Assembly (NCBI RefSeq): GCF_015291625.1
Contig: NZ_CP030047.1
Coordinates: 2,728,001 to 2,792,000 of the forward strand
Source of the DNA: Bradyrhizobium sp. CCBAU 53421
GTDB lineage: Bacteria > Pseudomonadota > Alphaproteobacteria > Rhizobiales > Xanthobacteraceae
DNA: 64,000 nucleotides
Direction: 5' to 3'
The position numbers were made by a program, and so were the translations under genes. Of the stretch, positions 18,503 through 29,959 are shown in pieces. Position 1 is the first letter of the stretch; each line of letters opens with the position of its first letter. The notes below the pieces were generated by a model. The model did no database searches, was not told the origin of the DNA, and saw only the letters and a program-made list of their open reading frames with translations.

Positions 18503-19096
18503 ATGGACCGCGCAACGCTCGCCGCTTACGACAAGGAGGCGGCGGCGTTTGCGCAGGACTGGCACGACCAGCCGGCACCTCGCGATCTGCAGGAGATCGT
18601 CGGGCAATTCTTCATCAAGGGCGGTGCGACCGCCGATATCGGCTGCGGCAGCGGGCGCGAGGTGGCCTGGCTCAATGCCAACGGCTTCCCGGCCGAAGGT
18701 TTTGATGCCTCCGAGGGCCTGCTCGCGGAAGCTCGCACCCGCTACCCTGCGCTGCGCTTCATCCGCGCCGAACTTCCCGAGCTGTCCGGCATCGCGGCCG
18801 ACAGCTTCGACAATGTGCTGTGCGAGACCGTGATCATGCATCTCGATCCCGCGCTGATCGCCCCGTCGGTGCGCCGCATGTTCGAACTCGTGAAGCCCGG
18901 CGGCATCTTCTATCTGAGCTGGCGCGTGACCACCGGCGACGATGCGCGCGATACGCATGGCCGGCTCTACGCGGCGTTCGATACCGCGCTGGTACGGGCC
19001 GAACTGGCGGCGGCCGAGTTGCTGCTTGACGCGGAAGTCGTCAGCGCCTCGTCCGGCAAGGTCATCCACCGCATCGTGGCGCGGAAGCACGGCTGA
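18503..19096 (+). CDS. Class I SAM-dependent methyltransferase
   Basis: A 197-aa methyltransferase with motif I ADIGCGSGREVAWL, motif II FDASEGLLAEA and a later VKPGGIFYLSWR strand. The substrate is not indicated by the sequence. It starts three bases after the glyS stop and is probably read from the same transcript, which may only reflect operon convenience. Confidence 0.8.
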   Translation: MDRATLAAYDKEAAAFAQDWHDQPAPRDLQEIVGQFFIKGGATADIGCGSGREVAWLNANGFPAEGFDASEGLLAEARTRYPALRFIRAELPELSGIAADSFDNVLCETVIMHLDPALIAPSVRRMFELVKPGGIFYLSWRVTTGDDARDTHGRLYAAFDTALVRAELAAAELLLDAEVVSASSGKVIHRIVARKHG

Positions 19097-19217
19097 CCCG
19101 AGTTCCTGGAAATATTTGGACACAATTTGCAATTTGTTAACCATGCCCTGCAAAGGTCCTGGCGGGTCAACGATTTCTTAAGAAATCGCCCTTTGCGCCA
19201 ATGCAGGGACCTCCCCG

Positions 19218-20318
19218 ATGACCTCGATCGGCACCTCACCCAACCCCTACGGCCAATATGGTTCGGCCTATGCGCGGGCAGCGGCGACGCCCTCCCTGGC
19301 GGCGACCCTGTCGGGCGACGGCAGCGCCGGCGATCTGTCGGCCTCTGCGACACCGGGCGCTGCGACCAACCTGACGCTGTCGGACGGCGCCCGCGCGCAG
19401 CTCGCCAAGGCGCCGCTGCCGGATTTCGCGACCGTCACCAACGATGCGCGCGTCACGCTCGACCGGCTCTACACGGTCGCTGGCGTGAAGAAGCCGATCG
19501 TCGACGGCAAGACCACGATCGATCTCTCGACACTGGATCGCCGCTCGCTGTTTGCGATCTCGACCAACAATGGCGGCAAGTTCACGCCGGACGAGCAGGC
19601 GGTCGCAGCCACCGAACTGAAGCAGCGTTTCGACAAGGCGCTCGCGCCGTCACTTGCGACCACCCGCCTGACCGGCGACTACAGCGTCAGCTACAAGGCG
19701 GCGCTCGACTATCTCGACGGCGCCAGCGACGAGGAGAAGGCAACCGCGACCTGGGCCAGCCAGCGCGCCGCGGTGCTGAAAGGCTATCAGGCGACGCAGC
19801 AGGATCCGAACAAGGCACCGATGGGAATTTCAGGCGACCCGGTTGCAGCCGCGCTGGCGGGAACAACCACTCCTGCGACAGGGACCACACGTGACTTCAG
19901 CAGCGTAGCGAGTGACGTGCGCGCCTTCCTCGATCGGCAGAAGAGCGAGGCGGCGAAGAGTGGCAAGGAACTGGTCTTCGATGCCAGGCGCAAGACCGGA
20001 CAGCTCGCCGAACTGTCCTCGCTCGACAACCGCTCGCTGTCGGCGATCTCGCTGAACCAGGACAAGAAGTTCTCAGGCGAGGAGAGTTTCGCGGCAAAGC
20101 AGGAACTCAACACGCGGACGCGTTTGGCCGTGCTCGACGCGCTGAAGCAAAGCCAGTCCGCCGGCGATCCGCGCCAGTTCAGCCTCGGCATCCTCAAGCA
20201 ATATTCGTCGATGAGCGCGGAGGAACGTCAGGCCGCCAACTGGACGCAGGATTTCCAGGACGCTGCGATCAAGAGCTACAAGTCGACCTCGACATTGCTC
20301 TCGATCCTCAAGTCGTAA
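19218..20318 (+). CDS. Hypothetical protein with an internal duplication
   Basis: A 366-aa protein rich in Ala, Ser and Thr with no clear signal peptide. Two related units are visible: residues about 68-143 (DFATVTNDARVTLDRLY ... STLDRRSLFAISTNNGGKFT) and about 228-300 (DFSSVASDVRAFLDRQK ... SSLDNRSLSAISLNQDKKFS). The segments ISTNNGGKFTPDE and ISLNQDKKFSGEE resemble EF-hand-like loops with Asn/Asp positions and a following acidic residue, so calcium binding is possible but unproved. A strong terminator follows. Function unknown. Confidence 0.65.
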   Translation: MTSIGTSPNPYGQYGSAYARAAATPSLAATLSGDGSAGDLSASATPGAATNLTLSDGARAQLAKAPLPDFATVTNDARVTLDRLYTVAGVKKPIVDGKTTIDLSTLDRRSLFAISTNNGGKFTPDEQAVAATELKQRFDKALAPSLATTRLTGDYSVSYKAALDYLDGASDEEKATATWASQRAAVLKGYQATQQDPNKAPMGISGDPVAAALAGTTTPATGTTRDFSSVASDVRAFLDRQKSEAAKSGKELVFDARRKTGQLAELSSLDNRSLSAISLNQDKKFSGEESFAAKQELNTRTRLAVLDALKQSQSAGDPRQFSLGILKQYSSMSAEERQAANWTQDFQDAAIKSYKSTSTLLSILKS

Positions 20319-20350
20319 GCCGCGCGACAAATCCCGCGACACAACAGAAG

Positions 20351-20384
20351 AGCCCCGCCCGGAGGGGAGGCCGGGCGGGGCTTT
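20351..20384 (+). terminator. Rho-independent terminator
   Basis: AGCCCCGCCCGG pairs with CCGGGCGGGGCT across a short loop, followed by a short T-rich run. It lies 33 bases after the stop of the duplicated-domain gene and also faces the DUF1236 gene on the opposite strand. Confidence 0.85.
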
Positions 20385-20463
20385 CTGGTCCGGTCGATCC
20401 TCGCGCACATCCGCTTGCGCGGCGCCCGGACTGTACGTTCAGGCCATCGCGCTGACGTTTGCT

Positions 20464-20823
20464 CTAGTCGACCACCTGAACGATCCGCCGCGAACGCGGC
20501 TCGACCAGAACGGTCTCACCATTCACGACGGTGTAGCGATACGGTGTTGCGCCGAACCGTTGCGGCACGTCGTAAGTGGTCACGCCGGCGTCCGGCAGTA
20601 TGGTGCCGACCACGACGCGATCCGGAACGGTGTAGTTCGGCACGCGCTCGCGCACGATGTATTCGCGGAATGCCGGGCGCTGCTCGACGGCAATGCCCTC
20701 GTCATCCTCGACTGCAACCGGCGGGCCACCGTGGACCACGCCAACGGTCTGGGCCTGTGCGGCAACAGCCGGCACCGTGATCGCAGCAGCAACCGCTGCA
20801 ACGGCAAGTATTCTGTTTCGCAT
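20464..20823 (-). CDS. DUF1236-like exported protein
   Basis: The 119-aa product has a signal peptide (MRNRILAVAAVAAAITVPAV, cleavage near AQAQ) and a mature part containing FREYIVRERVPNYTVPDRVV and VVNGETVLVEPRSRRIVQVV, the typical end of DUF1236 proteins. The latter half is a single domain predicted to sit in the periplasm. ATG 20823 has GGAG six bases upstream; an extended frame to 20943 lacks a good site. Function unknown. Confidence 0.75.
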   Translation of the reverse strand: MRNRILAVAAVAAAITVPAVAAQAQTVGVVHGGPPVAVEDDEGIAVEQRPAFREYIVRERVPNYTVPDRVVVGTILPDAGVTTYDVPQRFGATPYRYTVVNGETVLVEPRSRRIVQVVD

Positions 20824-21058
20824 GGCTCGCTCCATTCTTTTCACGCGCGCGCCGGCCTTCGCCGATGCGCACGGCGAGCCAATGCATCGGATGCGGTGAT
20901 GTTCCGGAAAATCCGCCGCCACATACGCGGCAATTTGGAGCAATTTTCGTGAGTTGCGGGAACTCTCGGGCCGCGCAGGCGTCTTGATGTGGGAACCTCC
21001 TCAGCGGATAAACTGCCGCTCGATTCGCTCCTCCAAAAAACTGCCGGAGAAAACTTCA

Positions 21059-21214
21059 ATGACCATCACCGCTGGGCATCTGCCTGCCATCGTGGCTCTG
21101 GTTGCAGGCGTCCTGATCCTGATCATGCCGCGGCTGCTCAACTACATCGTCGCGATCTACCTGATCTTCGTCGGGCTCGTGGGAATGGGTCTGCTGCGCT
21201 GGCTGCACCTGTAG
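21059..21214 (+). CDS. DUF3096-like small membrane protein, 51 aa
   Basis: Begins MTITAGHLPAIVALVAGVLI and continues with LIMPRLLNYIVAIYLIFVGL, two hydrophobic segments around a short turn. This is the familiar DUF3096 pattern of tiny inner-membrane proteins. GGAG lies 11 bases before ATG 21059. No function is known. Confidence 0.75.
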   Translation: MTITAGHLPAIVALVAGVLILIMPRLLNYIVAIYLIFVGLVGMGLLRWLHL

Positions 21215-21305
21215 CGGGAAAGCGGGGTTTCGCGGCTTGCGCGGAACCCCCCAAAATGGTGTAAGGCGCGCATCTTCGACCCCTCTTTTCGGATTGTTGT
21301 CTGAC

Positions 21306-24209
<2,904 letters not shown>

Positions 24210-24231
24210 GCGATCAGTTAGTTTGGATATG

Positions 24232-24267
24232 ACAATGGCCGGGACCTCGTCCCGGCCATTGTGTTTG
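24232..24267 (+). terminator. Rho-independent terminator after ppdK
   Basis: ACAATGGCCGGGAC pairs perfectly with GTCCCGGCCATTGT around a three-base loop, then GTTTGT. It begins 23 bases after the ppdK stop. Confidence 0.85.
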
Positions 24268-24288
24268 TCGAGACAGTCGCCAATGCAC

Positions 24289-24375
24289 TGTCATTGCGAG
24301 CGAAGCGAAGCAATCCATCTCACCGGCGCACGCGGGTCGATGGATTGCTTCGTCGCTGTCGCTCCTCGCAATGAC
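24289..24375. repeat. Intergenic palindromic repeat, class B copy 2
   Basis: TGTCATTGCGAGCGAAGCG at one end and CTCCTCGCAATGACGATGG at the other, with inner arms CAATCCAT and ATGGATTG. Related to 7604-7687. Together with the terminator it occupies the first part of the gap before the hydrolase gene. The remaining 24376-24626 contains no supported gene and probably the hydrolase promoter. Confidence 0.8.
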
Positions 24376-24626
24376 GATGGGGTGGCTAGCGTGCCTGCAA
24401 CACTTTGTTCACCATCCTCGTTGACCCGTTGTTTACGACTTTCATGCGCCGCGCATTTACCAAGGCGCGCGATGCAACGCCTGTCTCATGCGCGATCGCT
24501 TGAGTGTAGCGCGCGGGCAACGCCGATTAACTCCGCGGCAACCTAAACAAGTTAGCAACGGGAAAGGTCGAATTGCGCGGATGGACCGCGTTCGATTGCA
24601 CTCAGTAAGCGTTGCGTGAGCGTACG

Positions 24627-26123
24627 ATGTTTGTGTCGCGTAACCAGCCGAAGGGCGCACGTCTCGCGCTCTTCGGTCTCGGTCTTGGCATCTTCGCCTT
24701 GATGCCGACCGAGCTCGGATATCAGGATATTGCCTCGCTCCTGGCCCGGCAGCCCGGCGTCGCCGAGCGCTGGCAGAAGCGCGTCTTCGCCTCCGCGTTC
24801 GGCTCCATCCAGGTCGCCACCTACAGCTTCGGCCGTCCGATCGGCACCTCCGCGCCGCAGGATCCGCAGATCCTGCTCGCAAGGCTGGACAGTCCGAGTG
24901 TCGACATCACCGGCACGGTGACGCGCAATCCGATCACGGCACCGCCGCCGCGCTACCAGGCATCCGATTTTCCAAAGGTCGATCGCACCCTGAAGGGCGA
25001 TCGTCTCGTTGTCGGTCGGCCTGGCCAGGCCGATCCTGCGCAGCCCCTGAACCCGGCGCCGGCGAACGAGGATCCCGCGACGTCGAATGCGTCGGTCAAG
25101 GGCATGAAGACCGCGACTGCGCCCGCCGACAACGCCCCGCTCGATCCCGAATTGCAGGAGGCGCTGCGTGCGCCGCCGCTGCCGCAATATGCCAAGCCGT
25201 CGCCGCAGCAATACGACGTGTCGATGTCGCTCGAGGCCAACCCGCTCGACGATCTGAAACCTGTGCCCGCCAAGCCTGTGCCTGCCAAGCCTGCCGCTCT
25301 GCCGCCTGTCGATGCGGCGCACGAGCGTGACCCGTTTGCATTCAAGACCGCCAGCCTGTTCTTCGGCTCCTCGCTCGGCACGCCCGAGAACCTCGAGCGC
25401 TGGCAGCCCGGCGAGGCGCCGGTCGTCGTGGCGCCCGTGGTGCAGCCCGATCCCGATATGAAGGTGATGGCGTCGCTGCCGGTCGATGCCGACGGTCCGG
25501 TCAAGGCCGGCGAGATGGGCGAGAGCATCGCGCCGAAGGGCGAGGTCAACGCCGACGATCAGCACACCAAGACGCCGGCCGAGCGGCTCGGCCTGTTCGA
25601 CGAGAAATCGCGCGCCAAGTCGGAGAAGTGCCTCGCCGAGGCGGTCTATTTCGAAGCGCGCGGCGAAGCCGTGCGCGGCCAGATCGCAGTCGCCCAGGTG
25701 GTGCTGAACCGCGCCTTCTCCGGCAAATATCCGGAGACGGTGTGCGGCGTGGTCTACCAGAACAAGAACCGCCACTACGCCTGTCAGTTCACCTTCGCCT
25801 GCGACAACATCCCCGACGTCGTCCGCGAGCCCGACATGTGGGATCGCGCCAAAAAGATCTCGAAGGCGATCCTCGACGGCAAATTGTGGCTGCCCGAAGT
25901 CGATCGCTCGACCCACTACCACGCCTATTGGGTGCGGCCGTCCTGGGTCAGTGAAATGAAGAAGACGTACAAGTTCGGCGTCCACACCTTCTATCGCCCG
26001 CGCGCCTGGGGCGACGGCAGCGACGCGCCGAGCTGGGGCAGCGCAGCCGAGACCGCCAAGATCTCGGCGCAGCTTGCCGAAGCCGCCCAGAGCTCGGCCG
26101 AGCAGGCCAGCGCCAAGCGGTAG
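24627..26123 (+). CDS. SleB-type cell-wall hydrolase
   Basis: About 498 aa. An N-terminal hydrophobic segment (residues about 10-28) serves as signal or anchor. A long low-complexity linker of Pro/Ala/Asp (including a KPVPAKPVPAKPA repeat) follows. The C-terminal Hydrolase_2/SleB domain has AEAVYFEARGEAVRGQIAVA, CQFTFACDN and YHAYWVRPSW. In sporulating bacteria this fold hydrolyses cortex peptidoglycan; in non-sporulating alphaproteobacteria it is presumed to act on the wall. ATG 24627 is uncertain, since no clear ribosome-binding site is seen and TTG 24612 is possible. Confidence 0.82.
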   Translation: MFVSRNQPKGARLALFGLGLGIFALMPTELGYQDIASLLARQPGVAERWQKRVFASAFGSIQVATYSFGRPIGTSAPQDPQILLARLDSPSVDITGTVTRNPITAPPPRYQASDFPKVDRTLKGDRLVVGRPGQADPAQPLNPAPANEDPATSNASVKGMKTATAPADNAPLDPELQEALRAPPLPQYAKPSPQQYDVSMSLEANPLDDLKPVPAKPVPAKPAALPPVDAAHERDPFAFKTASLFFGSSLGTPENLERWQPGEAPVVVAPVVQPDPDMKVMASLPVDADGPVKAGEMGESIAPKGEVNADDQHTKTPAERLGLFDEKSRAKSEKCLAEAVYFEARGEAVRGQIAVAQVVLNRAFSGKYPETVCGVVYQNKNRHYACQFTFACDNIPDVVREPDMWDRAKKISKAILDGKLWLPEVDRSTHYHAYWVRPSWVSEMKKTYKFGVHTFYRPRAWGDGSDAPSWGSAAETAKISAQLAEAAQSSAEQASAKR

Positions 26124-26132
26124 GTGTGCCAG

Positions 26133-26275
26133 CCTAACCTCCCCTTGAAAAGGGGAGGTTGCTTTGCTCGTCAGAGCAAAGCGGGTGGGTTCTCGTCTCA
26201 CCGCGAGCAGCGATGCGTGTGGCCGACCCCCATCCCGACCTTCCCCCTTTCAGGGGGAAGGAGAAGACGACGTTC
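26133..26275. repeat. Palindromic intergenic repeat unit
   Basis: AACCTCCCCTT-GAA-AAGGGGAGGTT forms a near-perfect hairpin at 26136-26160, followed by a GCTTTGCTC...GAGCAAAGC inverted pair and a CCTTCCCCCTTTCAGGGGGAAGG palindrome at about 26238-26262. It may double as the hydrolase terminator. No gene is supported between 26124 and 26515. Confidence 0.6.
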
Positions 26276-26515
26276 CCAGCCATTCGGACTGAGCCGCCGC
26301 GACATTCGGGCAATGCTTCGCCGCGCCGTGACCTCGCGACGTCATTCCAGGAAGGGCCGCAGGGCCAGGACCCGGAATGACAGTCGCATAATCTGCAGGG
26401 CTGCCTTGCGGGCGAATATTTTTCTCCGCCGCCTCTTGGGCTTTCCATGCAGATGCATTAACTCCCGGTAACGTTTCGCGGGGCGGTTCCCCCGCCAGTC
26501 GCGGGGGAAGACAAC

Positions 26516-27760
26516 ATGGCTGTTACCACCGGGGATCTTCGACCGGCGTCCGGCACCTGGCGCACGCCGCTCGTCATCATCGTCTGCGGCTGCGCCATTG
26601 CGCTCTTGAGTTTCGGCCCGCGCTCCAGCCTCGGCTTCTTCGTACAGCCGATGGGCCGCGAATTCGCTTGGGGCCGCGACGTGTTCGGCCTCGCCATCGC
26701 GCTGCAGAATCTGTTGTGGGGGCTCGGCCAGCCGATCGCAGGGGCCATCGCCGATCGCTTCGGCCTGCTGCGCGTCATGATCGTCGGCGCGCTGCTCTAT
26801 GCCGCCGGCCTGCTGCTGATGCGCTATTCGACCACCTCATTGTCGCTCGACATCAGCGCCGGCGTGCTGATCGGCTTCGGCCTGTCGGGCTCGTCGTTCA
26901 ACCTGGTGCTGGCGGCCTTCAGCAAGCTGTTGCCGCCCGAGAAGCGCGGCATTGCGCTCGGCGCCGGCACCGCCGCCGGTTCGTTCGGCCAGTTCCTGTT
27001 CGCGCCGTTCGGCGTCGCAATGATCGACAATTTCGGCTGGCAGACCGCGCTCGTGGTGTTCAGCGCGCTGATGCTGCTGATCCTGCCGCTCTCGCTCGCG
27101 CTTGCGACGCCACCGGCCGAGACCGCCAAGGTGCCGGCCGCCGACCAGCAGTCGTTCAAGACTGCGCTGGCCGAAGCCTTCGGCCATCGCTCCTATGTGT
27201 TGCTGGTGCTGGGTTTCTTCACCTGCGGCTTCCAGCTTGCCTTCATCACCATCCACCTGCCGGCCTATCTGGCCGACCGCGGCATTCCGGCGACCACCGG
27301 CGGCTGGGTGGTCGCGGCGATCGGCCTGTTCAACATCGTGGGCTCGCTCAGCGTCGGCTGGCTGCAGAACTTCGTTCCGAAGCGCTATCTGCTCTCGGTG
27401 ATCTACTTTTCGCGCGCGCTGGCGACGGTCGCCTTCATCTCGTTCCCGGTGACGCCGTTCTCGGCGATCGCATTCGGCGCGGCCTCGGGGCTGCTGTGGC
27501 TGTCGAGCGTGCCCCCGACCTCAGCGCTGGTGGCGCTGATGTTCGGCACCCGCTGGTTCTCCACCCTGTATGGCTTCGCCTTCGTCAGCCATCAGGTGGG
27601 CGGCTTCCTCGGGGTCTGGCTCGGCGGCGTCGTGTTCGAGCAGTATGGCTCCTACACGCCGATCTGGTGGCTGTCGGTGCTGTTCGGCGTGCTGTCGGCG
27701 CTGATCAACCTGCCGATCGTCGAAAAGCCCGTCGTGCGCCCGGTTGCGCAGCCTGCCTGA
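26516..27760 (+). CDS. Major facilitator superfamily permease
   Basis: The 414-aa product has about twelve membrane segments. The MFS signature between segments 2 and 3 is seen as [19 protein letters not shown] (the GxxxDRxG pattern). The second half contains [17 protein letters not shown]. It resembles oxalate/formate-antiporter-type or monocarboxylate permeases, but the substrate is not determinable. The frame begins ATG 26516 with GGGGGAAGACAAC upstream. Confidence 0.85.
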   Translation: MAVTTGDLRPASGTWRTPLVIIVCGCAIALLSFGPRSSLGFFVQPMGREFAWGRDVFGLAIALQNLLWGLGQPIAGAIADRFGLLRVMIVGALLYAAGLLLMRYSTTSLSLDISAGVLIGFGLSGSSFNLVLAAFSKLLPPEKRGIALGAGTAAGSFGQFLFAPFGVAMIDNFGWQTALVVFSALMLLILPLSLALATPPAETAKVPAADQQSFKTALAEAFGHRSYVLLVLGFFTCGFQLAFITIHLPAYLADRGIPATTGGWVVAAIGLFNIVGSLSVGWLQNFVPKRYLLSVIYFSRALATVAFISFPVTPFSAIAFGAASGLLWLSSVPPTSALVALMFGTRWFSTLYGFAFVSHQVGGFLGVWLGGVVFEQYGSYTPIWWLSVLFGVLSALINLPIVEKPVVRPVAQPA

Positions 27761-27806
27761 TGGGTTAAACACTCCCCCGAAACCAGAATTACGGGGAGTG
27801 CTCATC

Positions 27807-28793
27807 GTGGCAACGTTCAAGGCAATCAGGATCGACAAGGCGGACAAGGGTACCACCGCCGCACTGACCCAATTCGACGACACGGAATTGATGGATGGCG
27901 ACGTTACCGTCCGCGTCGAATGGTCGACGCTGAACTACAAGGACGGCCTGGCGCTGACCGGCAAGGCGCCGGTGGTGCGCCGCTTCCCGATGATCGCCGG
28001 CATCGATTTCGCCGGCACCGTCGAGCAATCCAGCCATCCCGACTGGAAGGCGGGCGACAAGGTCGTCTGCAACGGCTGGGGCATGGGCGAGACCCATCTC
28101 GGCGCCTATGCCGAAAAGGCCCGCGTCAAGGGCGACTGGCTGGTACGGCTGCCGGACGGCATTTCGGCCCGCGACGCGATGGCCGTGGGGACTGCCGGCT
28201 ATACCGCGATGCTCTCGGTGCTGGCGCTGGAGAAGCATGGTCTGACGCCGAAGAGCGGCCCGGTGGTGGTCACCGGCGCCGCCGGCGGGGTCGGCTCGGT
28301 CGCGATCGCGGTGCTGTCGAAGCTCGGCTACCACGTCATCGCCTCGACCGGGCGGATGTCGGAGGCCGACTATCTCAAGGGGCTCGGCGCCGCCGAGGTG
28401 ATCGACCGCGCCGAGCTGTCGGGCGCCCCGAAGCCGCTTGCGAAGGAGCGCTGGGCCGGCGGCGTCGACAGCGTCGGGTCGACCACGCTCGCCAATCTGC
28501 TCTCGATGACCAGATACGGCGGCGCCATCGCGGCCTGCGGCCTGGCGGCCGGCATGGACCTGCCGTCGTCGGTCGCGCCTTTCATTTTGCGGGGTGTGTG
28601 CCTTCTCGGCATCGATTCCGTGATGTGCCCGATCGAGCTCCGCAGGACCGCCTGGCGTCGCCTTGCCAGCGATCTGGACAAGGCAAAACTGGCTGATATC
28701 ACTCATGAAATCGCCCTGGACGAGGTCATGAGTTACGGCGCGAAAATCCTTGGCGGCGAGGTCCGTGGCCGGATCGTGGTAAAAATAGTCTGA
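27807..28793 (+). CDS. acuI: Zinc-independent MDR-type oxidoreductase, acrylyl-CoA reductase-like
   Basis: The 328-aa enzyme matches the AcuI/YhdH subgroup: [53 protein letters not shown] (NADPH Rossmann motif) and the end-domain [12 protein letters not shown]. The family reduces acryloyl-CoA or related enals and quinones with NADPH, often in propionate or DMSP metabolism. GTG 27807 has GGGGAG upstream and gives the family length. An upstream start (27744) overlaps the permease and is unlikely. The name is by similarity only. Confidence 0.85.
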   Translation: MATFKAIRIDKADKGTTAALTQFDDTELMDGDVTVRVEWSTLNYKDGLALTGKAPVVRRFPMIAGIDFAGTVEQSSHPDWKAGDKVVCNGWGMGETHLGAYAEKARVKGDWLVRLPDGISARDAMAVGTAGYTAMLSVLALEKHGLTPKSGPVVVTGAAGGVGSVAIAVLSKLGYHVIASTGRMSEADYLKGLGAAEVIDRAELSGAPKPLAKERWAGGVDSVGSTTLANLLSMTRYGGAIAACGLAAGMDLPSSVAPFILRGVCLLGIDSVMCPIELRRTAWRRLASDLDKAKLADITHEIALDEVMSYGAKILGGEVRGRIVVKIV

Positions 28794-28980
28794 GGACGTT
28801 CAGACTTTACCAACCAAGCTGCTCCAATGTTGCCACTGTTGGTATGGTAAGCAGCGGGTAAAGAGACTTGCGGCATGATCCCGGGGGGCCGGGTTTCCTC
28901 GCGCAGACGTTCGAGTAACGTGCGTGCGGGGGTCATGCTCAACAAGGAGCGGGTGCCCGCGCTCGTAAGTGGAGTAGCTC

Positions 28981-29559
28981 ATGCTTGCGCGTTTGGTGTT
29001 GGGGGCCGTCACGGCCGGAGCGATGGTCGTGCCGGCATTCGCAGGCATGATGAACGCCGATGAGGCCCGCAGGTTCGTGGCCGGCAAGGTGTTCGCCTTC
29101 ACCTGTTTTGACGGTACCCGCGGCGCCGGCCGTATCCTCGACGATCTGGGCGCCACGGGCTCGATCCAGTTCTCCGGCTCCGGCCCGATCCGCCACGTGC
29201 GCCTGCCCGGCAATACGCTGCAAATCCGCGGCCAGAGCGTTTGCGCGTCGCTGAAGGGCATTCCGTTCGAACCGTGCTTCAATCTCGACAAGCAGGACGA
29301 CCGCACGTTCCGCGGCTCGGTCTCCGGCATGGGCTTCGCCTACTGCGATTTCCATCACCAGGGCGGCCAGCAGATGCTGATGGCGCGCGCGGCGGCGCGT
29401 CCGCGTTCGCTGCATCCGCGCACCCGGTCGGCGGACGCCTCGCAGGCCGAAGTCTCGCGCGTTGAGACGCCGCAGGTCGAAAGGGCGAAGCTCGAGCCGG
29501 TCAAGGCCGAACCCGCCAAGGTCGAGAGCGCGCCGGAATTGCGGCGCTCCACCGACTAA
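28981..29559 (+). CDS. Exported hypothetical protein with Pro/Glu/Lys-rich tail
   Basis: A 192-aa protein. Its signal peptide begins MLARLVLGAVTAGAMVVPAF, with cleavage near AFAG. The folded part contains GKVFAFTCFDGTRGAGRI, CASLKGIPFEPCFNL and FAYCDFH, so four cysteines may form two disulphides. The C-terminal 45 residues are low-complexity (EVSRVETPQVERAKLEPVK). I do not recognise the family. Confidence 0.65.
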   Translation: MLARLVLGAVTAGAMVVPAFAGMMNADEARRFVAGKVFAFTCFDGTRGAGRILDDLGATGSIQFSGSGPIRHVRLPGNTLQIRGQSVCASLKGIPFEPCFNLDKQDDRTFRGSVSGMGFAYCDFHHQGGQQMLMARAAARPRSLHPRTRSADASQAEVSRVETPQVERAKLEPVKAEPAKVESAPELRRSTD

Positions 29560-29697
29560 TTTCTCATCTGCGCGCTAGCGGGAATAGCTGCCGAGCCGTA
29601 GTCATACGGATGGCGGTCGCCACGCGTTGATAGCTACTCAATATCCTTAGCGTTCGCCGAAAGGCGGGATGGTGGGGACACCGATTTGAGTAGTCAT

Positions 29698-29931
29698 ATG
29701 GCGCAATATTTTTTCCGTATCAGTGATGGCGATTACGCTGGTGCGTCCGACCACGCGACGGAGTTCGAGAGCCGTGACGTGGCCTGGGCCGAGATGACCA
29801 AGGTGTGCGGCAATTTCCTTGGCAGCATTTCGCGCAACATGAAGCAAGACAGCGAATGGCACATGGAGCTGCTCGACGAGAGCCGCAAGCCCGTGTTCAG
29901 GATTCGCCTGGTTGCCGAATCCGTCGACTGA
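29698..29931 (+). CDS. DUF6894-like small protein
   Basis: A 77-aa protein beginning MAQYFFRISDGDYAG, the MxxYFFxxxDG pattern of DUF6894. A conserved acidic/aromatic middle (WAEMTKVCGNFLG) and the C-terminal beta strand (KPVFRIRLVAES) follow. ATG 29698 is chosen for the family start; TTG 29686 with GGGGA upstream is also possible. Unknown role; many such short proteins occur per bradyrhizobial genome. Confidence 0.7.
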   Translation: MAQYFFRISDGDYAGASDHATEFESRDVAWAEMTKVCGNFLGSISRNMKQDSEWHMELLDESRKPVFRIRLVAESVD

Positions 29932-29959
29932 GGCTTCTCGTCGTTCAGGACCACAAGTT

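Noticed and set aside
24552..26201. Open frame opposite the SleB-type gene
   Set aside because: Shadow of the coding strand; the plus-strand frame has clear hydrolase motifs.
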